Shown: one piece after another, positions 34,415-43,206 of the stretch | Layout of the letters: the number at the start of each line of letters is the position of its first letter | Position numbering within the stretch: the stretch's first letter is position 1 | Source: Gammaproteobacteria bacterium | GTDB lineage: Bacteria; Pseudomonadota; Gammaproteobacteria; JABXHR01 | Reading direction: 5' to 3' | Assembly (NCBI GenBank): GCA_013373515.1 | Contig: JABXHR010000021.1 | Location: 1-48,758, forward strand | Length of the DNA: 48,758 nucleotides | Notes under the pieces: generated by a model | What the model was told of the DNA's origin: nothing | Database searches by the model: none | What the model saw: only the letters and a program-made list of their open reading frames with translations | Made by a program: the position numbers and the translations under genes

Positions 34415-35774
34415 CAAGTCCAAACAAAATTCACTGGCGGCTCGCGCCATGCGTGCACTGTCAAAGCCATTTAAGCGTGCGCCTGAGGTTCATGCGCCAG
34501 TCGTGATCGAGCGTTCTGAGCACAATATCTCCAGAAAGCAAATCAGCACAGCTGCACTCAAAGTGCTCTATCGCTTAAAGAGCGAAGGCTTCGATGCCTA
34601 CCTAGTGGGTGGAGGCGTACGCGACCTTTTGCTCGGTGAATCTCCCAAAGATTTTGATATCGCCACCAATGCCAAGCCTGAGCAAGTGCGAGGATTATTT
34701 AAAAACAGCCGTATGATTGGGCGGCGATTTGTGATTGTCCATGTGGTGTTTGGGCGTGAAATCATCGAGGTCACTACTTTCAGAGCGCCGCCACGTCCGC
34801 GCGATATCGATCCTGATGGCCGAATCCGCTCTGATAACAACTACGGCGATATCGCCAGCGATGCTGCGCGCCGTGATTTCTCGATCAATGCGCTGTATTA
34901 CAACATTGCTGATTTTTCGGTCACCGATTTCTTTGGTGGCTTGCAGGCGATAAAAGACAAAAAAATTCGATTTATTGGTGACCCTGCAACCCGTTATCAA
35001 GAAGATCCTGTCCGTGGGCTACGCGCGCTGCGCTTTGCCGCAAAGCTCGGTTTTGAGCTGGATGATGATGCTTTCGAGGCCTTGTCATTTGCCCGCGACA
35101 ACCTAGAGCAAATTCCCGCTGCGAGGCTTTACGAAGAGGCAATGAAACTCTTCCTAAGCGGGCATGGGGAAGCGTCATTGGATGCGCTGCTAGATGGTGA
35201 CTTGCTGTTTACCTTGTTCCCAACGGTGGATGAGCGCCTACAGGATCATGAAGAACAATTTGAAGCGTTTATCCGCGCCACGCTAGTGAACACCGACCAG
35301 CGTGTACAGGAGGGCCGTTCGGTACAGCCCGGTTTCTTGTTTGCCGCGTTTTTGTGGGCGGATGTCAAGGATCGGGCCGACGATATTGCACCGGGTGGCC
35401 ATACCCAGGTACAAGCGGTATTGAGTGCAGCAGATATTATTTTGGCTCAGCAGACAAAATACACCGCATGTCCAAAGCGCTTCACTCAGCCTGCGATCGA
35501 TGTTTGGGTTTTACAAGCCAGAATGGCGACTGCGCGCGGTAAGCGGGTAGAGCGCATTGTAGAACATCCAAAATTTAGAGCGGCGGTCGACTTTTTAAAG
35601 TTGCGGGATGCGGTCGGAGAAGATCACGGCTTGGATCTGCAATATTGGGTTGAACTTGCCGATCAAATACCCCCAGCGCCTGTTCGTCAGCGTCGATTTG
35701 ACGATGATGAACAAGGCGAACGACCACGTCGTCGTTCTAATCAGCGCCGACGCGGCAAAAAAACGCCCGAATGA
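34410..35774 (+). CDS. pcnB: Poly(A) polymerase I
   Basis: A nucleotidyltransferase that adds 3' poly(A) tails to RNA, promoting decay and controlling plasmid copy number in E. coli. It has ISRKQISTAALKVLYRL, LVGGGVRDLLLG with catalytic DFDIATNA, IEVTTFR, the RRDFSINALYYN head, YQEDPVRGLRALRFAAKLGF, and a basic arginine-rich tail. I place the start at ATT 34410 (454 residues). The distance to ISRK then becomes 39 residues, against 38 in E. coli, a Shine-Dalgarno is correctly placed, and E. coli pcnB itself uses AUU. The conservative alternative is ATG 34449 (441 residues). The stop overlaps folK by four bases. Confidence 0.95.
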   Translation: MSKSKQNSLAARAMRALSKPFKRAPEVHAPVVIERSEHNISRKQISTAALKVLYRLKSEGFDAYLVGGGVRDLLLGESPKDFDIATNAKPEQVRGLFKNSRMIGRRFVIVHVVFGREIIEVTTFRAPPRPRDIDPDGRIRSDNNYGDIASDAARRDFSINALYYNIADFSVTDFFGGLQAIKDKKIRFIGDPATRYQEDPVRGLRALRFAAKLGFELDDDAFEALSFARDNLEQIPAARLYEEAMKLFLSGHGEASLDALLDGDLLFTLFPTVDERLQDHEEQFEAFIRATLVNTDQRVQEGRSVQPGFLFAAFLWADVKDRADDIAPGGHTQVQAVLSAADIILAQQTKYTACPKRFTQPAIDVWVLQARMATARGKRVERIVEHPKFRAAVDFLKLRDAVGEDHGLDLQYWVELADQIPPAPVRQRRFDDDEQGERPRRRSNQRRRGKKTPE

Positions 35775-36259
35775 ATAAAGTTGCTGTCGCGTTCGGGGCC
35801 AACTTGGGTGATGCCAAACGAACAATCGCCATGGCCGCCAGTGAGCTGGCCCAATTGTGCTGGGTGCATCAGTTTAAATTGTCCTCAATGTATGAGACGC
35901 CACCCGTTGGGCCGCAAAATCAGCCCAATTATGTCAATGCAGTGGCATCTTTTAGTGCCTCAATCGCGCCACAAGCCGTTTTGCACCATTTGCAGAGCCT
36001 AGAACAAAAACATGGGCGTGTTCGCAACGGTGAGCGCTGGGGGCCGCGTACCTTGGATCTAGATGTGCTGTTATACGGCGATCTAACGCTCGACTCCAAA
36101 GAGTTGTGCATCCCGCATCCGAGAATGCACGAGCGCGCATTTGTACTGCTGCCGTTATCTGAAATCGAGCCTAACTGGGTAATTCCGAGATTCGGCAGCG
36201 TTGAACAGATGCTCAACACGCAGCCTACCGAAGATGTGTCCGCCATTTCTGTTATTTAA
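35771..36259 (+). CDS. folK: 2-amino-4-hydroxy-6-hydroxymethyldihydropteridine pyrophosphokinase
   Basis: A 162-residue HPPK that transfers pyrophosphate from ATP to the pterin precursor in folate synthesis. It has VAFGANLGDAKRTI, SSMYETPPVGPQNQPNYVNAV (pterin-binding), the signature RWGPRTLDLDVLLYGD with its two magnesium aspartates, and IPHPRMHERAFVLLPL. All landmarks are intact. The ATG at 35771 overlaps the pcnB stop as ATGA, giving the pcnB-folK pair seen in E. coli. Confidence 0.97.
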   Translation: MNKVAVAFGANLGDAKRTIAMAASELAQLCWVHQFKLSSMYETPPVGPQNQPNYVNAVASFSASIAPQAVLHHLQSLEQKHGRVRNGERWGPRTLDLDVLLYGDLTLDSKELCIPHPRMHERAFVLLPLSEIEPNWVIPRFGSVEQMLNTQPTEDVSAISVI

Positions 36260-36339
36260 GTTAGTACATAACAATATCGTAATCACGTCGCTGTCAACGG
36301 CTTGCCAGACTGAGTGCTCTCATTACAAAGGAGCATCAG

Positions 36340-36627
36340 ATGAAAAGAGTATTTGTACTGCTTGGCTTTTTGGCCAGCTTCAATTGGGCCTTGGCGGCAA
36401 CGAATTTCATTAATATCAATCAAGCAGATGCTACACAGATCGCTGAGGCCTTGCCGGGAATTGGCAAGGTCAAAGCCGAGGCTATTGTGAGTTATCGCAC
36501 AGCTAATGGGGATTTTCGAGAGATCGAGGAACTCGCCAATGTGCCGGGAATTGGCGCGGGCATTCTCAACAAAATTCGCGATCTCATTCGTTTAAAACAG
36601 CCCGCCAGCGAAAATAGTTCCAACTGA
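36340..36627 (+). CDS. ComEA-family helix-hairpin-helix DNA-binding protein
   Basis: A 95-residue exported protein with a signal peptide cleaved near NWALA at residue 19 and a mature domain of two helix-hairpin-helix motifs (INQADATQIAEALPGIGKVKAEAIVSYR and LANVPGIGAGILNKI). ComEA-like proteins bind incoming DNA in the periplasm during natural transformation; short proteobacterial versions such as E. coli YbaV are common and not all have a shown competence role. The AAGGAG six bases before the ATG fixes the start. No other competence gene is nearby. Confidence 0.9.
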   Translation: MKRVFVLLGFLASFNWALAATNFININQADATQIAEALPGIGKVKAEAIVSYRTANGDFREIEELANVPGIGAGILNKIRDLIRLKQPASENSSN

Positions 36628-36678
36628 GGCGTTTTGCGCTGATACGCTTGAGCGTGCATCAATGATCCCTAGCTCAAC

Positions 36679-38406
36679 ATGGTTAAGCTTACAGCACGTC
36701 TTCTTGAAAATCGGTCAGTGCTTTACTTGGCACTGATCGCCATCGTACTGGGTGTATTTGCTTCGTTTGGAACACGGTTATTCATTATGGCTACGCAGCA
36801 GCTTGCGGAACTGTTGTGGCCGGGTACAAACGGTTTAAATCAGTTTGTCGACATTGGGGCGATTCCCGCATGGGCGCGCTTGTCGGTACCGGTTGTAGGA
36901 GGGCTACTAGTTGGCCTGCTGGTCTATTGGTTGCCTGATCGACGCTACCACGGTATCAGTGATGTCATGGAAGCGGTGGCGGCCAGAGGCGGACGCATGA
37001 ATGCGCGAAGTGGCGTGGGCGCGATTGCAGCGGCGACAATTTCTCTGTCCTCGGGCGCTTCAATGGGTCGCGAAGGCCCTGCAGTGCACTTTGCGGCCTC
37101 GTTTGCAGCCTATCTCTCGGAACTGTTGAAGTTATCTCCACGTCAAACCATGACGCTGCTCGGGTGCGCAAGTGCCGCAGCAGTGAGTACCGCCTTTAAC
37201 GCGCCGCTGGCTGGTGCGCTGTTTGCCATGGAGGTGGTGGTGGGTCAATATTCGATGGCAGTATTCGCACCGATTGCACTTGCGACGACGGCTGGCTACT
37301 TCGCGACTTTATCGTGGGATCACTTGGAAACGTGGTTGCCAGTCGAATACACCTTCGATTGGTCGGCCTCGATGCTGTGGCAAATGCTTCTCGTTGGTCT
37401 GGTATGTGGTATCGCTGCACAATCCTTTATCGCACTTACTCGACGGGTTGGTCAGGGGCTCGCTTGGTTAGCACTACCAGCTTGGCTAAAGCCCGCCTCA
37501 GCCGGTCTTATCGTCGGTGGATTGGGCTTGCTCATGCCCGAAGTGTTGGGTGTCGGAGAGGGGGCGATCGCAGATATTGTCGACCAGCGCTTAGCCGGCA
37601 GTGCGGTGGTGTTTTTTTTGCTCATCAAGCTGCTGGCAACCGCGACCAGTGTAGCCGGTGGGTTCTGTGGCGGTGTGTTTGCGCCCTCATTGGCCTTGGG
37701 GGCTGCGATTGGCGCGAGCCTAGTGTTTGTGTTGAACCAATTTGGCTGGGCGGTTGATAGTCAGCTATTTGTGGTGATTGCAATGGCGTCAATGGCGGGG
37801 GCAGTGTTGGGCGCACCAATCTCCACGCTGGTGATGGCCATAGAGTTGACCAAAACCTATGATTTTTTATTGCCAGCAATGATCGGCATCGGTGTGTCCA
37901 GCCTGGTGATGCAGATTGGGGAACATCGAAGCTTCTTTAGATGGCAGCTGGCTGGCCGTGGTGTGGACTTAGCAGCGAGTCGAGACCGATCTGTTCTCAA
38001 TGAAATCTCGGTCGAGGAAATCATCCGTGAACAGCCACTGGTGGAGTTGCCACAGTCGGTATCCGTGCAGTCAATTAATCGAGCCTTTTTTACAGCCAAA
38101 GTTCCAATTTTGGTTGGACAGCACGACCGCGCTTACTGGATGATCGATCTTCCGCAGTGGCGTCAGGTGGCGACGGATCTGCCGCCGGATGCCATGATTA
38201 ATCTTGAAAACTGGACCTTGGTGTCACTTCGTCCCTCTGCAACACTGACTCGCGCCTTAGAAGTGTTTGGCGACTCTGAGCTAGCATACTTGCCCATTAT
38301 CGATCGCCATGGCGTGTATCGAGGTGTCGTGGGGCGTGAGCAGATTTGGCGTCGCGCCGCGCAAGGCTACGCCTCGGCGCGCAAACTGGAGCATGGCGTT
38401 AACTGA
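36679..38406 (+). CDS. CLC-family chloride channel or transporter with CBS domains
   Basis: A 575-residue CLC protein. The first 420 residues hold the membrane core: YHGISDVMEAV (selectivity loop I), GREGPAVHFA with the gating Glu132, LAGALFAMEVVVGQY, FCGGVFAPSLALGAAIGA (loop with GxFxP-like element), and GAVLGAPISTLVMAIELT. Residues 430-575 are a CBS-like pair. In the position of E. coli proton glutamate E203 this protein has Val186, as in CLC channels; Glu132 is kept. This hints at passive chloride conduction rather than chloride/proton antiport, though that remains an inference. Confidence 0.92.
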   Translation: MVKLTARLLENRSVLYLALIAIVLGVFASFGTRLFIMATQQLAELLWPGTNGLNQFVDIGAIPAWARLSVPVVGGLLVGLLVYWLPDRRYHGISDVMEAVAARGGRMNARSGVGAIAAATISLSSGASMGREGPAVHFAASFAAYLSELLKLSPRQTMTLLGCASAAAVSTAFNAPLAGALFAMEVVVGQYSMAVFAPIALATTAGYFATLSWDHLETWLPVEYTFDWSASMLWQMLLVGLVCGIAAQSFIALTRRVGQGLAWLALPAWLKPASAGLIVGGLGLLMPEVLGVGEGAIADIVDQRLAGSAVVFFLLIKLLATATSVAGGFCGGVFAPSLALGAAIGASLVFVLNQFGWAVDSQLFVVIAMASMAGAVLGAPISTLVMAIELTKTYDFLLPAMIGIGVSSLVMQIGEHRSFFRWQLAGRGVDLAASRDRSVLNEISVEEIIREQPLVELPQSVSVQSINRAFFTAKVPILVGQHDRAYWMIDLPQWRQVATDLPPDAMINLENWTLVSLRPSATLTRALEVFGDSELAYLPIIDRHGVYRGVVGREQIWRRAAQGYASARKLEHGVN

Positions 38407-39378
38407 TTAGTGCTCGTACAACTCGACAATGGATCGATTCAGAGAGGTCAAAAGCGATATTGCATGGTAGATGAGCTCATCGCCGTAATCCGTGACGGTT
38501 GTTCGCTGAAACTCATGCGCAGTATCAACACCACGACGGGCAAACTGCGCAAGGTTTTCACTCAGTTGGGCAATGGTATTAGAGCCCCCAGTTTTGGCCG
38601 ATTCAAACCAGACCAGCTGCGCCAAAAGATCCGATTGCCAGGCATCGCTGGCCAGTTGGTTGTAGGCATCGTTCAACGGTAGAAGATGTGTGCGTACATC
38701 CCGATAAGAACTGAGCAGCGCTTCTAGGCTCTTTTGATGCATGGACAATAAATTGGTAATGGCATGCGGAGAATATTTCACGCCATGTTGTGCACTAATT
38801 TGGATGAGGTTGAGCAGCTCATTACAGATTTCACGAAACTGTTCGGCCATCGAATTGGTCAGCGCTTGGTAGTGCTTGCCCTGTGTCGTTGAGTCGATAT
38901 TAAGCAATGCCTTGGCCAGTTCGTTGAACTGTGCAATCAGTAGGCGGCTGCGCTCACAGAGTTTGAAGTCTGGGTCTTTGCGGCTCAGGCTGCTATTGAT
39001 GACTAGCCCCGAAAGAATCACTTGGTGGCTCAATTCGGTCGGCCCATAGCGGCGCCAATACAATGCTCGACCAAGTTGATCGGAGGTGATTTGTACTTGC
39101 CTGACGCCAAGGCGGCAGCTTAAGCCGCAAAAAGAAGCGTAAATCGAAACGGATTTTTCGATCTCTTTGATGGTCGGAATAGATGAAATTCTATCGAATA
39201 CATGGTCGACAGAAATCTGCCTTGGCTTGACCGCTTCGACCGGAACGGGCAGGCCCCACGAGCGAAGTGTTGCGACCAAAACGCGGTAAGCATTGTTTTC
39301 CACCTTCACATGATTTTCGTGATCCATCACGAGAATCGCTCTTGGTGGATTATTGAATGGATTGGGCTCTGCTTTCAT
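38407..39378 (-). CDS. Conserved-looking protein of unknown function, 323 residues
   Basis: Not recognised. The protein has no signal peptide or membrane segment. The N-terminal 60 residues contain a short strand-helix unit (PRAILVMDHENHVKVENNAYRVLV, then LRSWGLPVPVE) that vaguely resembles a receiver or Rossmann-like start without its catalytic residues. From about residue 150 on it is almost entirely alpha-helical with polar and leucine-rich helices (LLIAQFNELAKALLNI, FREICNELLNLIQI, SLEALLSSYRDV). The ATG at 39378 lacks a strong ribosome site. It is a single gene whose stop abuts the convergent CLC gene stop with no gap. Base composition resembles the neighbours. Confidence 0.8.
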   Translation of the reverse strand: MKAEPNPFNNPPRAILVMDHENHVKVENNAYRVLVATLRSWGLPVPVEAVKPRQISVDHVFDRISSIPTIKEIEKSVSIYASFCGLSCRLGVRQVQITSDQLGRALYWRRYGPTELSHQVILSGLVINSSLSRKDPDFKLCERSRLLIAQFNELAKALLNIDSTTQGKHYQALTNSMAEQFREICNELLNLIQISAQHGVKYSPHAITNLLSMHQKSLEALLSSYRDVRTHLLPLNDAYNQLASDAWQSDLLAQLVWFESAKTGGSNTIAQLSENLAQFARRGVDTAHEFQRTTVTDYGDELIYHAISLLTSLNRSIVELYEH

Positions 39379-39545
39379 GACGGTAAGTCTGGACGTGAAC
39401 GTGGTTTGTTGCCGAGATGCTGTTCACATCCTGCTGATTTGAGTACGTTGCGCAGAATAATCTTGCGTGCTAAAGCACAGCCTTAAGCATATTTGCCAAC
39501 ACAGGAACCGAATGGCTCCTGTGAACATTGTCGGAGGGATTTGTT

Positions 39546-40193
39546 TTAGCCGAGCGCGTCGAAGATTCGATCGCGAATATCTTCCACGCTGCCCACACCC
39601 GCGACGCTGACAAATTTTGTTGTGTTACCGGAATTGGCCATGTTTGAGTAAAACTCGACCAATGGCGCGGTCTGTGAATGGTAAACCTTCAGGCGTTCGC
39701 GGATGGTTTCCTCCGAGTCGTCAGCACGCTGAATCAATGGCTCACCGGTGATATCGTCTTTGCCGGGCTCGGTGGGTGGGTTGTACTCGACATGATAGAC
39801 GCGGCCAGAGTCAGGGTGGACGCGACGACCACTGATACGGCGCACGATTTCCTCGTCATCAACGGCAATTTCGACGACTGCGTCAATGTCAACACCGGCC
39901 TCTACAAGCGCTTCGGCTTGAGCCAGCGTGCGCGGAAACCCGTCGAATAAGCAGCCGTTGGCACAATCTGGCTGCTGGATACGGTCTTTGACGAGGCCGA
40001 TTATGATGTCGTCAGATACCAGTTGACCGGCATCCATAATCGCCTTTGCAGCCAAACCAAGCTCCGTGCCTGCCGCGACGGCAGCACGCAGCATATCGCC
40101 GGTTGAGATCTGTACCACGCCAAATTTTTCGGTAATGTAAGCGGATTGCGTTCCTTTGCCGGCCCCCGGGCCACCCAACAGGATAATGCGCAT
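39546..40193 (-). CDS. adk: Adenylate kinase
   Basis: A 215-residue long-form adenylate kinase that interconverts AMP, ADP and ATP. It has the P-loop [10 protein letters not shown] at residues 7-16, [24 protein letters not shown], the LID domain [19 protein letters not shown], and [11 protein letters not shown]. The LID lacks the four-cysteine zinc site found in some Gram-positives. The ATG at 40193 is preferred to a TTG at 40205 because TTGGAG, which contains the TTG, is the ribosome site. The shared upstream region to the divergent methyltransferase is 240 bases long. Confidence 0.97.
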   Translation of the reverse strand: MRIILLGGPGAGKGTQSAYITEKFGVVQISTGDMLRAAVAAGTELGLAAKAIMDAGQLVSDDIIIGLVKDRIQQPDCANGCLFDGFPRTLAQAEALVEAGVDIDAVVEIAVDDEEIVRRISGRRVHPDSGRVYHVEYNPPTEPGKDDITGEPLIQRADDSEETIRERLKVYHSQTAPLVEFYSNMANSGNTTKFVSVAGVGSVEDIRDRIFDALG

Positions 40194-40433
40194 AGTTGTC
40201 TCCAAATATTTTTAAAGCTAAAACAGTGAAGCCCAGCAATCGAGCCGGGCCTGTGCAAGGGAGATGTCTAGTGGGTGCGGCATGAATGATCTGCGCAGAA
40301 CACCGTAAACCGATATACTTTGCGGCTGCGGGCGGTGCCCAATTCCCTTGCTGATGCAACTATTTTCGCCGATAACCGCCAATAGTGCCAGCAATTGCTT
40401 CAATTAGATGTCTATTTGCACATAGGAAAACCC

Positions 40434-41024
40434 ATGCTGGACCTATCCAACCCAGAATCGCTACGTCGCGATCATCATTATGAGTGCCAGTACGCTGGTC
40501 GATCGTGGCAATTTGAGACAACTTGGGGTTTATTTTCGCCCAAAGCGCTGGATGAAGGCACAGATTTGCTGATGGAACATATGGCAGTGAAAAGTACAGA
40601 TCGCTCCTTGGATCTGGGCTGTGGATATGGCCCAATGGGTCTGGCGATGGCGGCGCAGGCTCCTCAGGGACATTGTACGTTGGTGGATAAGGATTTTGTT
40701 GCGGTTGATTATGCGCAGCGCAATGCCAAGCGCAACGGGATAGAGAATGTCTCAGTTTATCTTAGCAACGGATTTAGCCACGTACCGATGACGCCAAAGT
40801 TTGATTTGGTGGCCAGCAACTTGCCCGCAAAAGTAGGTAAAGAGCTGTTTTACCTCTATTTTCATGATGCTAAGGTGAGGCTCGATGAAGGAGGGCGGTT
40901 CTATGTGGTATCCATCACTGGCCTGCGTAAATTCGTTGAGCGTGCATTTAAAGAAGTTTTCGGGAACTATGACAAAATTAAGCAGGGCAAAACCTACACT
41001 GTGGCAATGGCTTATAAGCAGTAG
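40434..41024 (+). CDS. Class I SAM-dependent methyltransferase (RsmC-like small domain)
   Basis: A 196-residue methyltransferase of the MTS fold. SLDLGCGYGPMGLAMAA is the SAM loop, CTLVDKDFVAVDYAQRN the second acidic strand, and LVASNLPAKVG the motif IV position. In RsmC and similar N2-guanine or N6-adenine enzymes this position is NPPF; NLPAK is a variant, so the target could differ. The upstream half reads FETTWGLFSPKALDEGT, as in RsmC-type proteins. The start is ATG 40434 with AGGA seven bases upstream. Its 3' end overlaps the slt gene by 56 bases. Confidence 0.85.
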   Translation: MLDLSNPESLRRDHHYECQYAGRSWQFETTWGLFSPKALDEGTDLLMEHMAVKSTDRSLDLGCGYGPMGLAMAAQAPQGHCTLVDKDFVAVDYAQRNAKRNGIENVSVYLSNGFSHVPMTPKFDLVASNLPAKVGKELFYLYFHDAKVRLDEGGRFYVVSITGLRKFVERAFKEVFGNYDKIKQGKTYTVAMAYKQ

Positions 41025-42879
41025 TTTAATTTGGCTTTGTTCCACTACTGCGGCTTATGAGGTTGGGCCAAAAGTCGATTTGACCACGCAGGCTCAGCGC
41101 CTTGCATTTAAATTGGCGGTCAGAGAGCGTCATGATCAAAATTATGCTCAGATGCTCGATGCGCGTAAAGCGTTGGCAGCTTATCCGCTTGCAGAGTTTT
41201 ATCAATACCTTTGGTTGAGCATACACACTGAAGATCTTTCTGCAGAGGAGTTTAGTCGCGCGCTCGATCCCATCACGGATTCAGTCTGGCGTACACGCTT
41301 GGTAGATAAACGCCGTGAAAGCCTCGCCTCGCAAAATCAATGGCAGTCGATACTTGCGCTCGCACCGCAAGCGGACGATTGTTTGTACCTGCGAGCTTAT
41401 GTGGAAACCGCCCCAGAGCCCAATTTTGGGCCGATCAGTCATCGTTTATTTGAGGCCTATACCGATTCGCGTCACCATCATTGCGCAAAAGCTTTCTCGA
41501 CGTTAATCGGGCGTGGATCAGTACCTGTCAGTGCATGGCAGGCGCGTGCGGTTTATGCATTGGAGCGGGAACGCGATTCTGTCAGTGACCAAGCACTGGC
41601 AAATGCCGACAGTGCCTATCTGCGTCAGTGGCGTCAAGCTCAGCGCGACCCGGTGGCGGCACTCGATGCTGCTTGGCTTGGTCAGAGCGAACAGTGGGCG
41701 TCTCGTGCAGCCACCCAATTTTTGAAATCGGCATCTCGGCGAGATGCGGCTGCGGCGGCTCAGGCTTGGCAGCGATTTGCAGCAAAGGGTTGGGTTGATA
41801 CCGAATTGTTACCAGGTTTGGTGCACCGTGCGGCGCGCGCAGATGCGCCGGGTCTCGATGAGCTGGCTTTGCTTGCTACAGACAAAACAGGTCGCAGTGA
41901 GTTTGTGTTTCATGTCTTGCGCCCAGCCTTGGCGTTGGGCGATTACGCCAAAGCAAAGCAGGTGCTCAAAGCGATCGACGCAGACGATCGCGCCATTCGC
42001 TATTGGCGCCAGCGGCTGAATCAACTCACTGGCGAGTCCTATGATCTCAGTCAGTTTCAAGATGGCGATGATTACTATGCCTGGGCTGCAGCGTATAACG
42101 CTGGTCTCGATTATCGTCCTCAATGGACGGTAGGCCCAGTAGACCGAATTATGTTGCAGCAGTTTGAGCAAGATCCAGACGTGCAACTGATAGGGGAGTT
42201 GCTAGCGACCGGATTTCCTGCAGAAGCGAGGCGACTTTGGGCGCAAAAAGTCGAGGGATTTGACGACATCTCAGAGCGGACTGCAGCCAAGATTATCGAT
42301 GGCTGGGGCTGGCACGAACGGGCAACCGCGACTCATGGCTGTCGTGGGTTGACCGGCGATGTGTCTTGGTGTTTTCCGCGTCCCTACTTTGATTTGGTTC
42401 AGGCGAATTCAGAGAAGTACAATGTCGATCGCGACTGGATTTACGCGATCATGCGTCAAGAAAGCCGTTTTGGTTGGGACTTAGGCTCGAGTGCGGGCGC
42501 GCAGGGGTTGATGCAGTTGATGCCGACGACGGCAGAATGGATGGCCGAGAAAGTAGGGATGCCATATCAGCGATCAATGATTTTGAAGCCTGATGTCAAT
42601 GTTGAGCTGGGTGTTGCCTATCTCTCGTGGCTAGAGGGACGTAGTGTCCACCGAGCTGAGCAGGCCGCCGCCTATAACGCGGGGCCTGGTAATATGCGTA
42701 AATGGCTCACCGAGACGTCCACGCCAAGAGATGTATGGATTGAAACCATTCCCTTCGATGAAACACGAGAATACGTCAAGCGGGTTTTGGCCAATCGACT
42801 CAATTATTGTACTCGCGCTGGCCAAGGCTGTCGGGTCTTGGCTGATGCACTGTTTGCGCCGACCGATGGGGCTAATTAA
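40969..42879 (+). CDS. slt: Soluble lytic murein transglycosylase
   Basis: A 636-residue periplasmic enzyme of the Slt70 type that cleaves peptidoglycan between MurNAc and GlcNAc to form 1,6-anhydro ends. A signal peptide (TKLSRAKPTLWQWLISSSL..CSTTAA) is followed by a long superhelical, alanine-rich region (residues about 40-460) and a C-terminal catalytic domain: IYAIMRQESRFG with catalytic Glu498, SSAGAQGLMQLMPTTAEW, and AAYNAGPGN. I start at ATG 40969 because it gives a proper signal peptide; the frame opens earlier inside the methyltransferase gene, which it overlaps by 56 bases in a different frame. Confidence 0.94.
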   Translation: MTKLSRAKPTLWQWLISSSLIWLCSTTAAYEVGPKVDLTTQAQRLAFKLAVRERHDQNYAQMLDARKALAAYPLAEFYQYLWLSIHTEDLSAEEFSRALDPITDSVWRTRLVDKRRESLASQNQWQSILALAPQADDCLYLRAYVETAPEPNFGPISHRLFEAYTDSRHHHCAKAFSTLIGRGSVPVSAWQARAVYALERERDSVSDQALANADSAYLRQWRQAQRDPVAALDAAWLGQSEQWASRAATQFLKSASRRDAAAAAQAWQRFAAKGWVDTELLPGLVHRAARADAPGLDELALLATDKTGRSEFVFHVLRPALALGDYAKAKQVLKAIDADDRAIRYWRQRLNQLTGESYDLSQFQDGDDYYAWAAAYNAGLDYRPQWTVGPVDRIMLQQFEQDPDVQLIGELLATGFPAEARRLWAQKVEGFDDISERTAAKIIDGWGWHERATATHGCRGLTGDVSWCFPRPYFDLVQANSEKYNVDRDWIYAIMRQESRFGWDLGSSAGAQGLMQLMPTTAEWMAEKVGMPYQRSMILKPDVNVELGVAYLSWLEGRSVHRAEQAAAYNAGPGNMRKWLTETSTPRDVWIETIPFDETREYVKRVLANRLNYCTRAGQGCRVLADALFAPTDGAN

Positions 42880-42894
42880 GGGGCTGCTTGTCAC

Positions 42895-43206
42895 TTATAA
42901 CCCCGTGCCACCTCTGCATTTGGGGCTAGCGTCCACAGTTTCGCCTGCCGTTTGCCATTCTGCAGGCGTAAATAGCTTTAGGCTCAGTGCATGAATGTGT
43001 TCGGCGAGCTCATCGGCCAGAATTTGGTTGATCAAGCGGTGGCGCTGAATGCGAGCTTTACCTTCAAATGCATCAGCCACACAAATCACTTTGAAATGTG
43101 ACTCTGAACCAGCCGGTACATTGTGCATATGGCTTTCATTGATGACGTCTAGCTTTAGCGGTGTCAGTGCTTTCAGCTTGGTCTCAATCTGACGTTGAAT
43201 TTTCAT
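42895..43206 (-). CDS. bolA: BolA family protein
   Basis: A 103-residue BolA protein with the class II KH-like fold. It has the conserved VINESHMHNVPAGSESHFKVICV with the histidine that helps bind iron-sulfur clusters with monothiol glutaredoxin, then FEGKARIQRHRLIN, HALSLKLFTPAEW. BolA controls morphology and cell-wall genes and can shape iron-sulfur homeostasis. Its ATG overlaps the ABC ATPase stop by four bases (ATGA at 43203-43206), an unusual genetic partner for bolA. Confidence 0.95.
   Translation of the reverse strand: MKIQRQIETKLKALTPLKLDVINESHMHNVPAGSESHFKVICVADAFEGKARIQRHRLINQILADELAEHIHALSLKLFTPAEWQTAGETVDASPKCRGGTGL

Noticed and set aside
39500-39523. CACAGGA/TCCTGTG hairpin between adk and the unknown gene
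   Set aside because: A 7-base stem with a 10-base loop and no T-run on either strand; not convincing as a terminator.
40235-40260. GC-rich imperfect hairpin in the adk leader
   Set aside because: A 7-base stem with one G-U pair upstream of adk; an attenuator would need supporting conservation, so it is not annotated.
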